From Ascochyta rabiei (lineage: Eukaryota > Ascomycota > Dothideomycetes > Pleosporales > Didymellaceae): DNA of 64,000 bases. The stretch covers positions 1,657,001-1,721,000 of the forward strand of contig NC_082413.1 of NCBI RefSeq assembly GCF_004011695.2, in the 5' to 3' direction. The position numbers and the translations under genes are program-made. Below are positions 32,479 to 45,000 of this stretch, in pieces. The notes under the pieces were generated by a model. The model searched no databases. It saw nothing but the letters and a program-made list of their open reading frames with translations, and was not told where the DNA came from. The first letter of the stretch is position 1. Every line of letters begins with the position of its first letter.

Positions 32479-34814
32479 TCAACCCATCCTATCATCCCAC
32501 ACACACTCCACATCTCCTCTATCACTGCCGCGCCATACTTCGCCAGGCATGTTCTTCGCCGCAACAACAGCTCTGATCTGCGTCCCCAGCTCTGGCGGCC
32601 CGGACCCGAAAACTTGCGTGCTGCCCTTCTCTACCGTCTCGTCTATGAACGTACCCACCAGCGCCTTGGTATCTGGCCGGACATTGTCTAGATATGTGAT
32701 GCTGAAGTTAGGACAGTCACTAATCAGGTCTTCGAGTTCCGCTGAATAGTAGCTCGACGTCGATGATACAGGAGATAGCGCATCACCAAAGTCAAAGTCC
32801 TTGTCCTTCTCCTCCGGTCTCTGCGGGCGGGGAGGCATCGGCCGGCGCGCAAGTATTCTAGCCTCGGGCCTTGTGACGAAGATTTTGATTCTGAAGCGCG
32901 TTGCCGTCTCCACGCTTACAACGGGCGCTTTTTCTAGCTTATCGTCGTCATGGTTATAATGTCCCCGTGGAAACGTCTGGGCGAGTTGCGACTTCAGGTA
33001 CGAGAGTTCGGGGCCGACCCAGGTCAGATTCTCGAGGTGGCGGATAGTCCACACAAGCTCAATATTGCGTACAGAGGACGCCACGGCCAGAGCAGCCTTG
33101 ATGATTGGGAGCGTGTATGTGATACCTGTGCCGCCAGAGATGGCTAGGATGTTAGAGACTTCGTCATTGACGACTGAACCGCCGTATGGACCTTGCAGGA
33201 TGACCGGAGTTGTATCGTCTCCATGTGGGAAGCGGTTCGCAGCTGCCTCCGCCAGTTCAACCAGTTTCTTGGTCTCGCCGTTGCAGGCGCGGATGATGTA
33301 AGTGTGAGTTTGTATTGAAGAGCTAGTGGTTGGGTTTGATGCCGGCGTGAAGGGGTGTGACTGCCAGATGCTGAGCGCCGGGAATGTGAGGTAGAAGTGC
33401 TGGCCAAGCTCCCATGGTTGTTGGGTGTGGGCAAATGTCATGCGGACAATGGTTCCTGTTGGGTCTTTGATCACCTCCATCTTGGCAGGGATAGAGCGGA
33501 AGCCGAAGCCGTTGCTTCCATCTTTATAGCCAAAGTGTATGAGGCAGGTGCGGACTGTGCGAGCAACAAGGTCAAACCCCATAATCGCAAAGGAGGCTAC
33601 CATCCAACACGAGAGCTGCTTCCAGTGGCCCCAGCAGGCTGTGGTCGTATCAGCCATTGTATGAGTGGTGGCATGCTGCAAAGAACTTACCGCCAATGTA
33701 TAAGATTGCCACGATGAAGTGGGACTTGCGGAAGAATTCGTATCCTGTCCAACGGATCACAGGTCTCAGACTGAAGACGAACAGGAAGGTGATGAAGCCC
33801 TGCGCTATAATACCCCAAATCATGTACTCTTGTTTGATCCACTCCACATACACTTTTGGCTGGGGCTGATATAGTCGTCCCTCGACGATAGTCCAAATGA
33901 TGCAATGAACGAATGATTGTATGAGGATTATCCTGCCCGTCCAGCGGTGCAGGAAGTTGAAGCTTTGGTAGGGGATCCCGGTAAGCATGCTCAACACCGA
34001 GTCGCGAGCACATAGTGCAATGGTCAAGGGCGTCAGGGCGAAAGCGAACGCGCCAAGACGGTCAGCGAAGCCACCGATGCCGCTGCGGATGTTGTACAGA
34101 TCTGTGCCTTTGATGGGTGTTTTCCAGCTCTTGTATGTAATTCCCACCAAACTATTTCCATGAGTTGCTGAAGTGAGAATGGTGGAGGCGCCATCGACTT
34201 ACGAAAATGTGACGAGGTAGGCGCAAAGAATGACAAGGACGAGAACTTGCAATCTAGTTGTGTGTCTGAATACCCTCGAATACTCAGGTACGAGATAGCG
34301 TCTGACGGTTACAGTCACAAGGCGTGTACAGCGATAACAGAAGCCTTGTCTCGCACCGTTCCGCTTCTTTGGTTGGAGGAGTCGCGAGAAAGCTATCGCA
34401 AGCAATGTTGTCCCAATGACTGCCCACATGATGAAGGTGTAGATCATCGACTTCTCGTGATCTCCGTATACCGAATCGAGATACTCGCAAGATCCAGCAT
34501 CGTTGGTGCATGGAAGATATCGAGTCGCATAGCCCCAGTAATGGACTGCGGTGCCGTCCCCGCTCTGAATGTGAGCTCGTGCGGCCAGCGCATGATCGCT
34601 GGAGTTGAATATCATCGTAAGGAGAGGACGCAGCACAGCTGCAAAGCAAAGTCAAGAATGGACAGAAGAAAAGTTGGGATTGTCAAAATCCTAAAAACAT
34701 CACAGCTGCACCGCCGTCCTTAAGAGCAAAGCGCAGCAACGCCGAAATTTCGCTGGTTCCACAGGAGTAATTGGCGAGTCCGGGAAAAGGCTGACGACAT
34801 ATTAACTCCGCCAT
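32479..34814 (-). CDS. Ferric reductase transmembrane component (FRE type)
   Basis: Plasma-membrane oxidoreductase passing electrons from NADPH via FAD and two hemes to extracellular Fe3+ or Cu2+. Exons 34712-34814, 34203-34638, 33691-34151 and 32479-33638 give 719 residues. Two bis-heme H-x13-H pairs are visible: HRWTGRIILIQSFVH, and HF...GH across the junction of the last two exons. The FAD motif HPFTPAS, NADPH motifs LQGPYGGS and ISGGTGITYTLP, and the terminal VFGSGPP are all present. The first intron (34639-34711) is inferred from frame: it joins ALLRFALKDG to AVLRPLLTMIFN. The start at 34814 (MAELICRQPF) is a choice; in-frame Met codons also exist at 34835 and 34946. Iron-dependent GATA-factor control is usual in the family; no site was verified. 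Confidence 0.88.
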
Positions 34815-37800
34815 TTGATCCTTCTTGACCAGCATCCAGTCGTATTGGTTCCTACCAAGATGCCTGAGACACTGCCGTCTCCACTTCGAGGGTGCCGGGT
34901 CAGTGGGCACGCAGGGATCAGCGGCAGAGCTACCCGAGACGAGCATTTTGAGCGTGATTTACAACGGCGGCGCGATTGTGTGGACGTCTCCTTGCTGATG
35001 TACTCCTAGTGGAAAGAGTTGCGTTGATGCCGAAAGCACATGTTGTGATATGAGATCTTCTGCTGTCAATTGGCGGTAATGAGATTGTGTGTTCGAACCA
35101 AACATAAAATCGACAATTTGAACTTGGATGCAATTATGTGGTGGACGAGAAAGAAGAGGCATCTTTGCCGAGCCTCAAACTGGCCTTTTAGGATACAATG
35201 TCTCCCAAACATCCACGCTTTTGCAAGCGACCTACTGCAGAGACAAGGCTACGCTCTTCATACAGGCTTGGCTTAGGTAACACTGACCTGGATGCGGCGT
35301 CGCGGCGTAGGTGTTGCGTTGTGGTTGATGAGATCAGGAGTGCAGTGGGCGTGCGAAGTGGAGACGAGGTGGAGAAGCCGACGGAAGCATGAAACAAGTG
35401 AGTGTCCGTGCATCAGAAGATTCTAATTCCGTTTACTTGACAGGCTGGGACTCCGAAATCGTCTCTATTGATGTCGATGAGTATACTTCTAATGGCTCTT
35501 AGGGCACGAATGCGCCGGCACTCCATCACTTCTCCCGGAGCGAGTTCAACGTCTGAATTTCAGGGTCGTTGGTGTCGTATAGGCAAAAAGAAGGACTTTG
35601 AATTGTCGATTCGTCGTCTGTAACCTCTTCCAGATGGCGTTGAAAGATGTTCTCAGCAACTGCAGCCCGGAACTAGAGGACATTGCTTGCCCAGACGATC
35701 CTGGGGGTCTTGAGGGATGACATTGTCATATTTTCTGCTAGAGACGACGTGTTACTTCGCCGCCGTTGACTTGCTGATCGGCGATGATGGTGGTGGAAGC
35801 ACCGCCTGCTGCTTTCTCTTTTTCTTGCAATCCGGCGTTGAAATGCGTGATTAGGTAGCCGGGAAGACTTTGTCAACATGGCGCAGACAATGATCGGTCA
35901 CACCAAAAACACCGAAAGCAGTGCTTCTTGCTCAGGCTCGTGCCAAACCACTCAGTTTACGTTCTCGAGACTGCAACTGGAATTTCCGGTACCTGGAGGT
36001 CTTCAGCAGTGATTTGGCGCGACTTTTGAAAAGCATAAAGGATCTGTATTCATGTAGCGATACATGAGCTTACAAGACTTCAGCGGAACCACTTTAAGTG
36101 TCTCCGGATTGTTAGATGAAATGTATTGCTCGAGTGCAGGCATGCTTCCCGTTGGTGAGAGAAGGAGGTAGTAGAGCATCGTCAACTGGTAGGTGTGAAG
36201 GGGGAAGATGAGTGTCGTATCGAGAAACAGGTATATCTTACCCAAACCAATGCACCTGGTAGAATCCTCTTATACCACGCACCTCCAAAGGCAACCACTT
36301 TCTGTCCCCTACTTAAAGCCGTACAATGATGCAGACCAAGACACCAACATCGGCGATGCCTGCTTTCCTCTTAGCCAAATACAGTTCAACCACAAGCGAA
36401 CCTTTGTAATCGCCAGCTCCAGAAGTCGCCCGTAGGTTCTGGCTGCAATTTATCTCACAACGCAATGTCAAGATTAACAAGCTACAGTCGAGCTCTACGG
36501 CTGCAACGACATCTCTTCCGGAATTATCGATTACGTCTGTCTACTCTTTTCAGTTTCAAGCAAGAGACCCCGGAATCGCCGGAGAGGAGTAAGAGTCCAG
36601 AGTTCAGGGGTTCGGTATACCTAGCTACCACAAACCCTTACGATGCTATCTCGGGGGCGGTATCAACAGCCGCTCTCCTCGCACGAGACGATAATCTAGA
36701 CGACCTTCGCAGAGAAGGAAGCTCAGTTAGTCTCCGCATACGCGTTGCACGCGCAGAACAAGTTCAATAACTGTTTTGAAAAGCTTGCGGTAAGGCTTGG
36801 GTACAAGGAGACCTGCGTACAATTCTGAGACGCACGGCTGGTGGAGTCACCACTTCTTGCTCCCTTCTGTCTGCTACTAAGCCACACTCGATTGCAGAGC
36901 TTGTAACAGAGACAACAGGCCAGTTCCCACGGAGCGTCTTGCGCAGGAAGAAAAAAACCTGGCTACATTGCTCCAGCGGCAGCTCTTTGGTGCTTTTAGC
37001 CTTTACAGAGACAGCTAAAGTCTTGTAGCGTCTGGTAATGTTCTGTGTAATCACAATACCACACTGGCACTAAATACCTTTTATTTTATGCATTCTTAGC
37101 TTGTATCCCGCTAGTTCTGTGACACAACAGGCAGCAGACAAGGAGAAAGCCAAGGAGAGGCAGGCTGAAGCGGAAACAAGACAACGACAATGTGCTAGCA
37201 GAGGCCTTTAGTTTGTAAATCAGTGCTCAGCGGCTCTTACAACCACAGCTGGAGTTTTACAGTGCTCTTTTTTGGCTGCAGATGATGTACAGTCTAGCAA
37301 TGAGTTTCTCCTTTTGGTTCGAGCTCGGCGAGTTTTTCTCTAGCTTCTTCTGCAAACTCACACAAGAGGCAGCAGGCAATGGGAAGACTGAGATACTCAG
37401 ACCGAGCTGGACCCAAGCTGATGTTGATGCGCTGGTAAATATGCATGAGGGTGTTGAAGCAGGGTAGGAAGTAACTGCAGCGGCGGAATTGATGCAGCCG
37501 AGGGAGCACAGCGGAGCAGATGGGTTCAGAAGGGTGGGGGTTGCGGGCGTGTGTGTGTGCCTGCCTGGGTGTCTATAGATCCAACACTACTTTGAGCTGC
37601 GGAGAGAAGCTACTAGCCTCTCGAGCTAGTACCGGTGAGCTCTCTGTGTCTGGGTGAAGTGTGGTGTAGCCAGCATAGCACCGACGACGTAACTACAGCG
37701 TCTTGTAGCGCTGGAATGGAATGGCTGGGTTGGAGATGTGGTGTTTTACTTCTGTAACAGCACTGTAGCTCTTAATTGCTGCTTGAACTCTACTCCACTA

Positions 37801-38280
37801 GATAGCGTGACTAAGGATAAAGATTGCAAGTCTAAAAGCCCTCTCGAAGAACGTAGAAAGGCTGTAGGATAGCAGTTTTACTTTCTGTATAGTAGTGTTT
37901 ATTAGTTCGAAGAATGTAGAAATAGGGGATAGAGTTAGTGAATTAGTTGCTAGAGTGGGAATTGTTGATATGCTACGCTACGCTGTGCTACGCTACGATG
38001 CGATGCGATGCGCTGTGATATGTGCTAGGTGCTGACAAACACCGCAGCTAGGTTCTTGGTGGTGGTGGTGGTGGTGTATGCCTATCCAACGGTGCGCCAC
38101 GAACGCCACGAACGCCTAAAACGAAAAAGGAAAAAAAAAAGAAAAAAAAAGAAAAAAAAGACCAAGCGCCTTTATCTAACCAGAACGCTATGCAAGCCGT
38201 TACCGCTGGCTCGAGAGACAGCAGCAGGAAAACAAGAGGCAAAAGAAAAGAGAGAAGAGGAGAGGAGAGAAGAAGCACGC
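34815..38280. other. 3.5-kb gene-poor region with degraded fragments
   Basis: No complete gene is supported. A 101-codon frame at 36465-36770 (plus) and a charged Gln/Glu/Arg-rich reading near 37130-37210 look like fragments of coding DNA, possibly of transposon or duplicated-gene origin. Short CTACG/ATGCG repeats lie at 37975-38015. A purine run (38128-38160) and a GA-rich stretch (38240-38275) precede the next gene's 3' end. Confidence 0.4.
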
Positions 38281-40171
38281 CTACTCATTCCCCTCCACCT
38301 CCCTCCCCTCGGCCTCGGCCTCGTCCCTCCCGTTCGTAATGGTGACCCTGCGTTTGGGCTCGCCCCACAGCTCGCGCAAGACGCGATGTTTCTGCGTGTC
38401 CCTCACGCCCTTGAGAAAGCCATAGGTGCGCTCGACCTCCTCGAGCTGTCCCTCGAGGCCGAAGGAACTACTCTGGGCGCGTCGAATCAGGGGACCGACT
38501 AGGTTCCGCCGGGCTTTGTCGAGCTGGTCTTTGACGCTGTTGATGACCTGGATGTGGGATTTCAACTCGCTCTTGTTGATGAGGGTGGAGGCGCGGACGT
38601 CCTTGAGCAGCTTGAGATTTTTTTCGTATTTTGCGATCTTGAGCTTGTTGGTGATGGTGTTGCGCCACATGGAGGCGAGGAACTCGTCCTTGCGGGTGGC
38701 AAGCGAGTCCTCCTCGCGGGCGACGCTGCGGTGCAGGTTGTGGAACTGGCGGTCGACGGACTCGAAGAGGCGGAAGAGGATGTCGGCGCGGGCGAGCTCG
38801 TTTTGGATGTTTTCTTCGAGCGTGGAGAGGAGGTAGTCGAAGGTGCGCTGGAGCGTGGCGCGCGAGCGCTGCTGGGTCGTGTGGCCGAGGACGTCGTTGA
38901 CGACGCGGCCGAGCGAGGTGGGGGTGCCGTCGACGTCGAGGGCGCCGACCAGGGACAGGGCGCCGTGGACGTTGCTGACGAGGGTGTCGAGCATGCCGGC
39001 TTTGGGGGAGTGGATCGAGGAGAGCTCGCGGCGGGCCCACTCCATGGTGATGAGGATGCTGCGAGGGTCAGCGACAGACTTGCACGTCTACGAGCCAGCA
39101 CACCTGTCCATGTCGCCGTCAACGTGTGTGAAGAAGGAGGTGATCTTCTCGGACAGGACCTTCAGGCTGTCGGCCAGGTCGTCGAGCTGGTCGATGATGA
39201 CGGTCGAGGCGGACATGTTGGTGGCGCGGACGCTCTCGCCGAGGTCCTGGACGGCGATGCTCGCGTCGGCCAGCTCGCGCGAGCGGGGGATGACGTTCTC
39301 GCTGGCGTACATGAGCGGCTCGAACTGCTTGGCCATGTTGGCGACGTTTGCGACGTCGGGGATCAGGGCGGAGTTCCAGGGGTGCAGCAGCAGCCAGCTG
39401 AGGACGAGGGTGGCGAGGGTCATGACGAGGTTGCGGCGGGTGCGGGTGAAGATGGCGACGGCGGTGGCCAGGGTGGCGAGGGTGTGCTCGAGGGGCTCGG
39501 TGCGGAACAGCGTCTCGCCGCGGATGGCGAAGCGCACGACTGCGAGCGTCAGTGGGAACAGACGAACAGACACGGGCTGAGGCCGAGGCAGGCGCAGGCT
39601 ACCTACAGCCGTCCATGGTGCTCGGGTCGTGCGAGTGGGCGTCGGCGTCGGCGTCGGCATCGGCGTCGGTGTGGGCGTGGGCGTGGGCGTGGGCGTGCGA
39701 GTGCGACAGGGCCGTGTCGTCGGGCTCCTCGCGCACGTCGTCCATGGGGGGGCTCTGCAGGCGCGCGGCCAGGTTGGCGATGCCGGCGGTGGGGCAGCGC
39801 AGGTCGTCGGGCTCGGGGCTGCCCTGGGGCGTGTTCTTGGTGGGCGAGTCGGGCAGGGGGATGCGCGAGGGCGTCGTCTCGCGGTCGGTGCGGTAGTACG
39901 AGGGCGAGCGGCTAGAGTGGAGCAGCGAGCGGCGGTGCCACTGGTTGTTGCGGTTCTGCCACGCGGGCGGCGCCCAGGGGCCCTCGGAGTCGTGGTCTTC
40001 GTCGTCGGCGTCGGCGTCGTGCGGCGGGAGGCTCCAGCGCGACGAGTGCATGTTGGAGCGCGCGCTGTAGGCCGAGTGCGCGAGCTGGCTGCGCTCGGGG
40101 TCGAAGGCCTCGAGCGATGCGCTGAGCGAGGGGATGTCGTGTTCGTAGATGCTGCCGCGCGAGCGTTCCAT
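38281..40171 (-). CDS. Fungal membrane protein of unknown function
   Basis: Exons 39607-40171, 39104-39539 and 38281-39058 join in frame to 592 residues. The N-terminal 185 residues are disordered, rich in Ser, Pro and Arg, ending in an Ala-His/Ala-Asp repeat. Then comes a compact region with one or two hydrophobic helices (LVMTLATLVLSWLLLHPW), followed by long amphipathic helices with coiled-coil character (VIIDQLDDLADSLKVLSEKI and ARREEDSLATRKDE-like stretches) and a basic C-terminal part. Length and layout suggest a conserved ascomycete membrane-anchored coiled-coil protein, but I do not recognise a named family. Exceptionally few stop codons on the opposite strand produce a 453-codon shadow frame. 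Confidence 0.8.
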
Positions 40172-40184
40172 GGTGTGTGGTGTG

Positions 40185-40440
40185 TGGTGTGTGGTGTGTG
40201 CCGTGCGCCGTATGCGCCGGTGGTGGTGGTGTTGGTGGTGGTGGTGTTGGTGGATGTTGTGGGGTTGGTGGATGCTGTGGGGTTCGTGCCTGTTGGTGGT
40301 GGTAGTGGTGTTGGTGCTGGTGCTGGTAATGTTGCTGGAGGTGGTGGTGGTGCTGGTGATGGTGCTGGTGGTGGTGCTGGTGCTGGTAATGTTGCTGGAG
40401 GTGGTGCTGGTGCTGGTGCTGGTGCTGGTGCTGGTGTGGG
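40185..40440. repeat. Imperfect GGT/GCT trinucleotide array
   Basis: The plus strand is dominated by GGT and GCT triplets, with longer units such as GGTGCTGGTGCTGGTAATGTTGCTGGA present twice (from about 40312 and 40372). It lies directly upstream of the membrane-protein start codon at 40171 and so probably in its leader or promoter. Confidence 0.85.
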
Positions 40441-42061
40441 GTTCGGGCGAGTACTCTGGTGTCGCAACGCAGCGCAGTCGCAGTCGCAAGTTCAACCCTC
40501 TGCGCGCGTGAAATGCGCCCGTGACGTGAGAAGCCCAGGATGCGACAGTTGCCTAATGCGATTCACGTAGGCGCAGTCTTCGTCGTGTGGTGTCGTAGTC
40601 TCGGTCGTATTCGCTCTCGTTGTGAGTCGTGCAGTCGCAGTCCATCAACGGGTGCAGGTCGCGATAGGGCGATAAGCCGACCCATGTCCTGTCCTGAGCG
40701 TCCTGAGCACAGCGCACCGCTGAGCGCACACATGCCAGGGCTGCCCGCGGCGTGAAACGAGGGTGGCTGGGTGCCGTGCGCTGATTGGAGCCTGCCCATG
40801 CCGCGACCACGGCGGGGAAGCGCCCGGCATCCACTAGCAGTCCACCGCCAGTGCACTTGACGTCTCCACCTCCACCGCCCTGTCACCGCCAGTCAAGCCC
40901 CGTGACTCCTGGAGACGGCCATGTGCGCAGCCTCGCTCGAATCGTGCGGAATGAGTACAGGAAGAGAGGCAAGCCTCGACACTTGCACCCGCATTCCACA
41001 CAACATCAACCCCCACCACCTCCAGCACCACCTCCTCCTCCAGCACCACCTCCACCACCACCTCCACCACCTCCTCCACCACCTCCAGCACCAGCACCAG
41101 CGCCTCCAGGGACTCTCTTAGCGCACGCTCCACCCCACCCCCACCACAGCACCGACCAATCCAACGCGGGGAGCGGGGCACCACCACCACCACCTCGGTC
41201 CTCAACGCCAGGCAGCGCTACCCACCGCCCACAATGAGGTCATCTACTCCAAACACCTCCGAGCCCTTGCAGCGTGCCATACACACTACATGGCCGCAGC
41301 ACGCCAGACCGGCCCTGCCTTCCTGCAGCACCTCACACTGTCGCATCTCCGCCAGACGGTAGACTGCACTACAGCATGCCAGCTAGGCAAGGTGAGCTAA
41401 CGTGGGCTAACGTAACGTGAGGTGAGGCAGCGCAACGCAACGCAAGCCAAGGGGATGCGAGGAATGCAAACCCAGGCAAGGCAAGCCAAGGCAAGGCTGG
41501 ATGGAGCGTCGAGCGTCATGGTAGCCGAGGCAGCCAACAAGAAATCATGTGGTACCGGTAAAATGCGCATCGAGACCACGTGATTCACCACAGCGGAAAT
41601 AACGCCAACCGTCTTTCAACCTCCCTTCGATTCCACGTGACACGAGCAACGAGCGAGAATGCGACAACAGCGTCCTAGTTGAAAGAAACTGACTGCAGAA
41701 CAAAACCCCAACACAGAGAGGCGTGTTGAACGCCCCCCCTCCGTCAACCCTCCGTCGACCCTCCGTCAACCCTCCGCGCAGTCTTGCCAGATAACAACCG
41801 ACACGACCGCCGTGAACAAGCCCGAAGACGAGTCCTTGAATGGCTCAGTGAACCCCATCGGAGATGAAAAGCTCGCGAGAGTAGCTGTGTGATGCAATCT
41901 CACTACAGGTTAGTAATTATCATGTTGTACGATGTGTAGTACATACTCTCTAGAATGAAGATGTGCACAAGTGTACATGCTCTCTAGAATAAAGATGTGC
42001 ACTACATCTCCAGAATGAAGATGTGCACAAGTGTACATGTTCTCCAGAATGAAGATATGCA
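40441..42061. other. Spacer between the membrane-protein and Argonaute genes
   Basis: No gene is supported. A plus-strand proline-rich frame (40785-41237) is produced by the CCACCT repeat. Other short direct repeats occur: CTCCGTC(A/G)ACC units at 41745-41780 and GCAACGCAA-like units at 41420-41500. Confidence 0.5.
41015..41105. repeat. CCACCTC(C) proline-codon-like array
   Basis: About 90 bases of CCACCT/CTCCAGCAC units on the plus strand. No coding support. Confidence 0.8.
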
Positions 42062-42085
42062 CTACAAGTAGTACATGCTCTCCAT
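41935..42085. repeat. Imperfect tandem repeat abutting the Argonaute stop codon
   Basis: Units of roughly 30-35 bases containing ACATG(C/T)TCTC(T/C)AGAAT(G/A)AAGAT(G/A)TGCAC recur four to five times. The last partial copy runs into the end of the Argonaute coding sequence (stop at 42062-42064), whose final codons are part of the repeat. Confidence 0.75.
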
Positions 42086-45000
42086 CAGCGCCGGATGGAC
42101 ATCGCGCCGCCACTGCGTATCCGCAAACGCCGTGCAGCCATCGCCCTTCAGTACGCTGTGCAGGTACGACCGCCCGCGCTCGCACAGCAGATCGGCGTAG
42201 TACGCCGGCGGGCAGATGCTGACGGAGCGCGTCGCGCGCGCAAACGTGTAGCAGAGGGCGTGCGTCAGGCTCTGCAGCTGGTCCGCGCCCAGCTTGATGT
42301 CGTCTCGGATCACAATGTAGTGCGCCGGCTTCGACGTCCCCTGCAGGCCTTGGTGCGCGAGCAGGAAGAAGTCGAAGAGCTTCTCGCCCGTCACCCCGCG
42401 GTCCACTACCGTGCCGGGCATCGGGTTGCCCGTGCGGCCGTCCGTGTCGGTTTCCTGCGTCGGGTAGAAGCGTGTGTGGTGGCGCTTGCCGACGACGACG
42501 ATGGATATCTTCGGGTGCTTGGCTTTGGCGCCGTACAGCTTGTCAAACGCCTTTTCGAACGCGGGGAGCTCGTGCTGCAGCACCAGCCGGTATTGTCCTT
42601 CCGAGACGCCGTCGCGGTACACAATCACCTTGTTGGGGAGACCGCCCTTGTTGCGCTTCTGCCACAGCTTCACGCGCTCGATGATCATCTCCTCGAGCTC
42701 CTCGACCATCTCCTCGCGGCCCGTCTGCGTCCGCAAGCTGGCTGGATATTGAGAGAAGATCGCATCAACCGAGGCCACAACGCCCGCGATGCTCGGTGCC
42801 TTGTCCGAGCTACCGGGCGACGGGTGCGTCACGTCGATGCCAAACAGAATCGTCTGCGCGTCCAGAGGCGCCATCTTCCTCGCGTCGACCGTGTGATTAA
42901 CACCACCAAGCTTCTGGTTGAACTTCATGGCCACGTTCGCGAAATACTGCATCTGGCCCTTCTCTTTCGAAAACTTCTGGCCGATGTTGCAGATGTTGGG
43001 GATGCCCAGCTGGCAATCGCAGACAAACTTGATCGCATCGTACAGCGTCGCGTTGTCGTTAGGGAGGAGCACAAACAGGAAGTTGGGCTTGCTCTTAAAC
43101 TTTGTCCGCAGAGTGTCGGTTAGTTGCGCTTGGAGCTTGGTGAACTCCTTGTTGTTGAGCTCGCTGGGCGAGACGTTCATCACGACCGGCTCCTGGATCG
43201 GGCCAGGGTTGAGCCCGTACGTCTGCAGCGCATTCCTGAACTGCTCGAGATGCTGCTTGACTGCTGCAGGGCCTCCGTAGATGGTGTCGCGGCTACCGGA
43301 GTTGATGACGAGCGTGTTCCAGGCCCCGAGTGGCTTCACAACCAACCTGAACGGTTTGTCTCCAAGCTGCCGCGGATCGAGATTCCACGCACCGCCCCGC
43401 GGCTTGGTGCTTCTGGCCTTGTATTGCAGGTCCGGCGCCTCAAGGATGCGTCCGGGCACGGTCAGGAGTTGAGGGTCGACCTTGATGCCGAACTTGCTGA
43501 GGGCAACATTCAGCCCATCAGCGATGGGATTGATCTTGGTGACCTTGAGACCCTCCTCCGTGATCGACTCGGCGTTCTGATGAGGTCGACGGGCCGCGAA
43601 CCTGATCATCTCGCTCGTCTGGGGTCCAAGCAGCAAGCGCTTCGCGAGCTGGCCGGGCAAGACCGAACACAGCTCAGCAGGGATCCACTTGGGGTCGTTG
43701 TTCATGCCGTAGTTGACCACAGGGGCCTGGGGCGCTGAAAGAGTAATGTTGTACTGCCGCTTGAAGTGCTCTGCAATAGACAGCTTGGTCGTCTTTCCGT
43801 CCTTGTCCGTCGCCACAAACGTGATGTTGGTGCTGTTCTTGCCAAACGGCGACAAGTTGGTGATGACATGCACCTTTCTCTTGGTAACCGGCTTGCCCTT
43901 GCTCGTCTTGGCCTTGCCTTTGTTGTCCCTGTCGGGCATGTAGTTGGTCTCGAACTTTAGCAATCGGACAAAAGCCGCCAGCTTACGGTACTGGCTATCG
44001 TTGGTCGGCGGGCCGCCGCCTGTAAACTCTCCCATCACGGTGAGAAGCGGCCCCGCCTTGTAGAAAGCGCCAGTGGCTACGTTGACGTTGACCAAAATGC
44101 GATTCACACTCGTCCGCACGCTCGTGAAGTAGCCGCGGAGGGCCTGCAGGCCAGATCCAAGGTCTGCAAACTGGAGCTGGGGATGGTCGCCGAATGGGTA
44201 GAACTTGTTGCCTCCAGCGGTGGCAATGCTGGACTCGCTGCTCGGCCCATGCGTCATGAGGACGTTCAGGGCCTGAATGGTCTCAAGCTTCAGCGGGTAG
44301 TTGGTTGAGGATTTCGAGACATCGTCCAGCAGATCCCTCAACGACACCGTTCCCAGCACTACCACAAGGGCCGTGTGCGTGTTTCTCTTCCGTGCGGCTT
44401 TGACCCTGTCACTCTCATCCGGGCCGGGGGCAGGAAGCGGCTCGCCATCTGCCGGGAACCACTCGAGAACGTAGCTGGCTCGATCTCCCTCGATTGGTAT
44501 CTTCTTTGGTGAGATGAGGGTCTGGGCCCAGTCGCTGGCAATTGGCAGGCCTTTGAACGGCGCAGTCTGCAACAAAAGCTCTACGAGGCGGCGTTTTCTT
44601 GCTTTTGGGATGTCGTTGTCCGGTTGGAATGCCACCGAGTAGCGGTATAGGTCGGTGTTGGGAGCGATTCCTTTCAGTTCAAAGTAGTTCGTGTAGAGAA
44701 CGATAGCTCTACCCGCGGTTCCGTAGGCGGGCCGTTTGGGAAGCACGACGTCTAGTGATGCAGATGCCATGGCCGCAGACAGGTCGCCCTTCACCATGGC
44801 ATTCTCGAGCTTGGTAACCTCGGCGTTCGGTTTTGGCACATTGCCACCACTGTGAGTGTTAGTATGAGTTACAACACTCAATGCTCTGTCTGCTCACCCA
44901 AACACTCGAGGGCCCTCTGCAGCACCGCCGCGGCCGCCACGAAAGCCCCCACCGCGATCACCACGGAATCCTCCACCGCGATCACCGCGGAATCCTCCAC

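Noticed and set aside
38554..39915. 453-codon plus-strand open frame
   Set aside because: Antisense of the membrane-protein exons; it runs across their introns and has very biased composition.
39088..40467. 459-codon minus-strand frame rich in Pro/Thr
   Set aside because: Runs through two true splice sites in a different phase and through the triplet array; it is a repeat-driven frame.
40785..41237. Proline-rich 150-codon frame
   Set aside because: Produced by the CCACCT array; no start context, introns or conserved segment.
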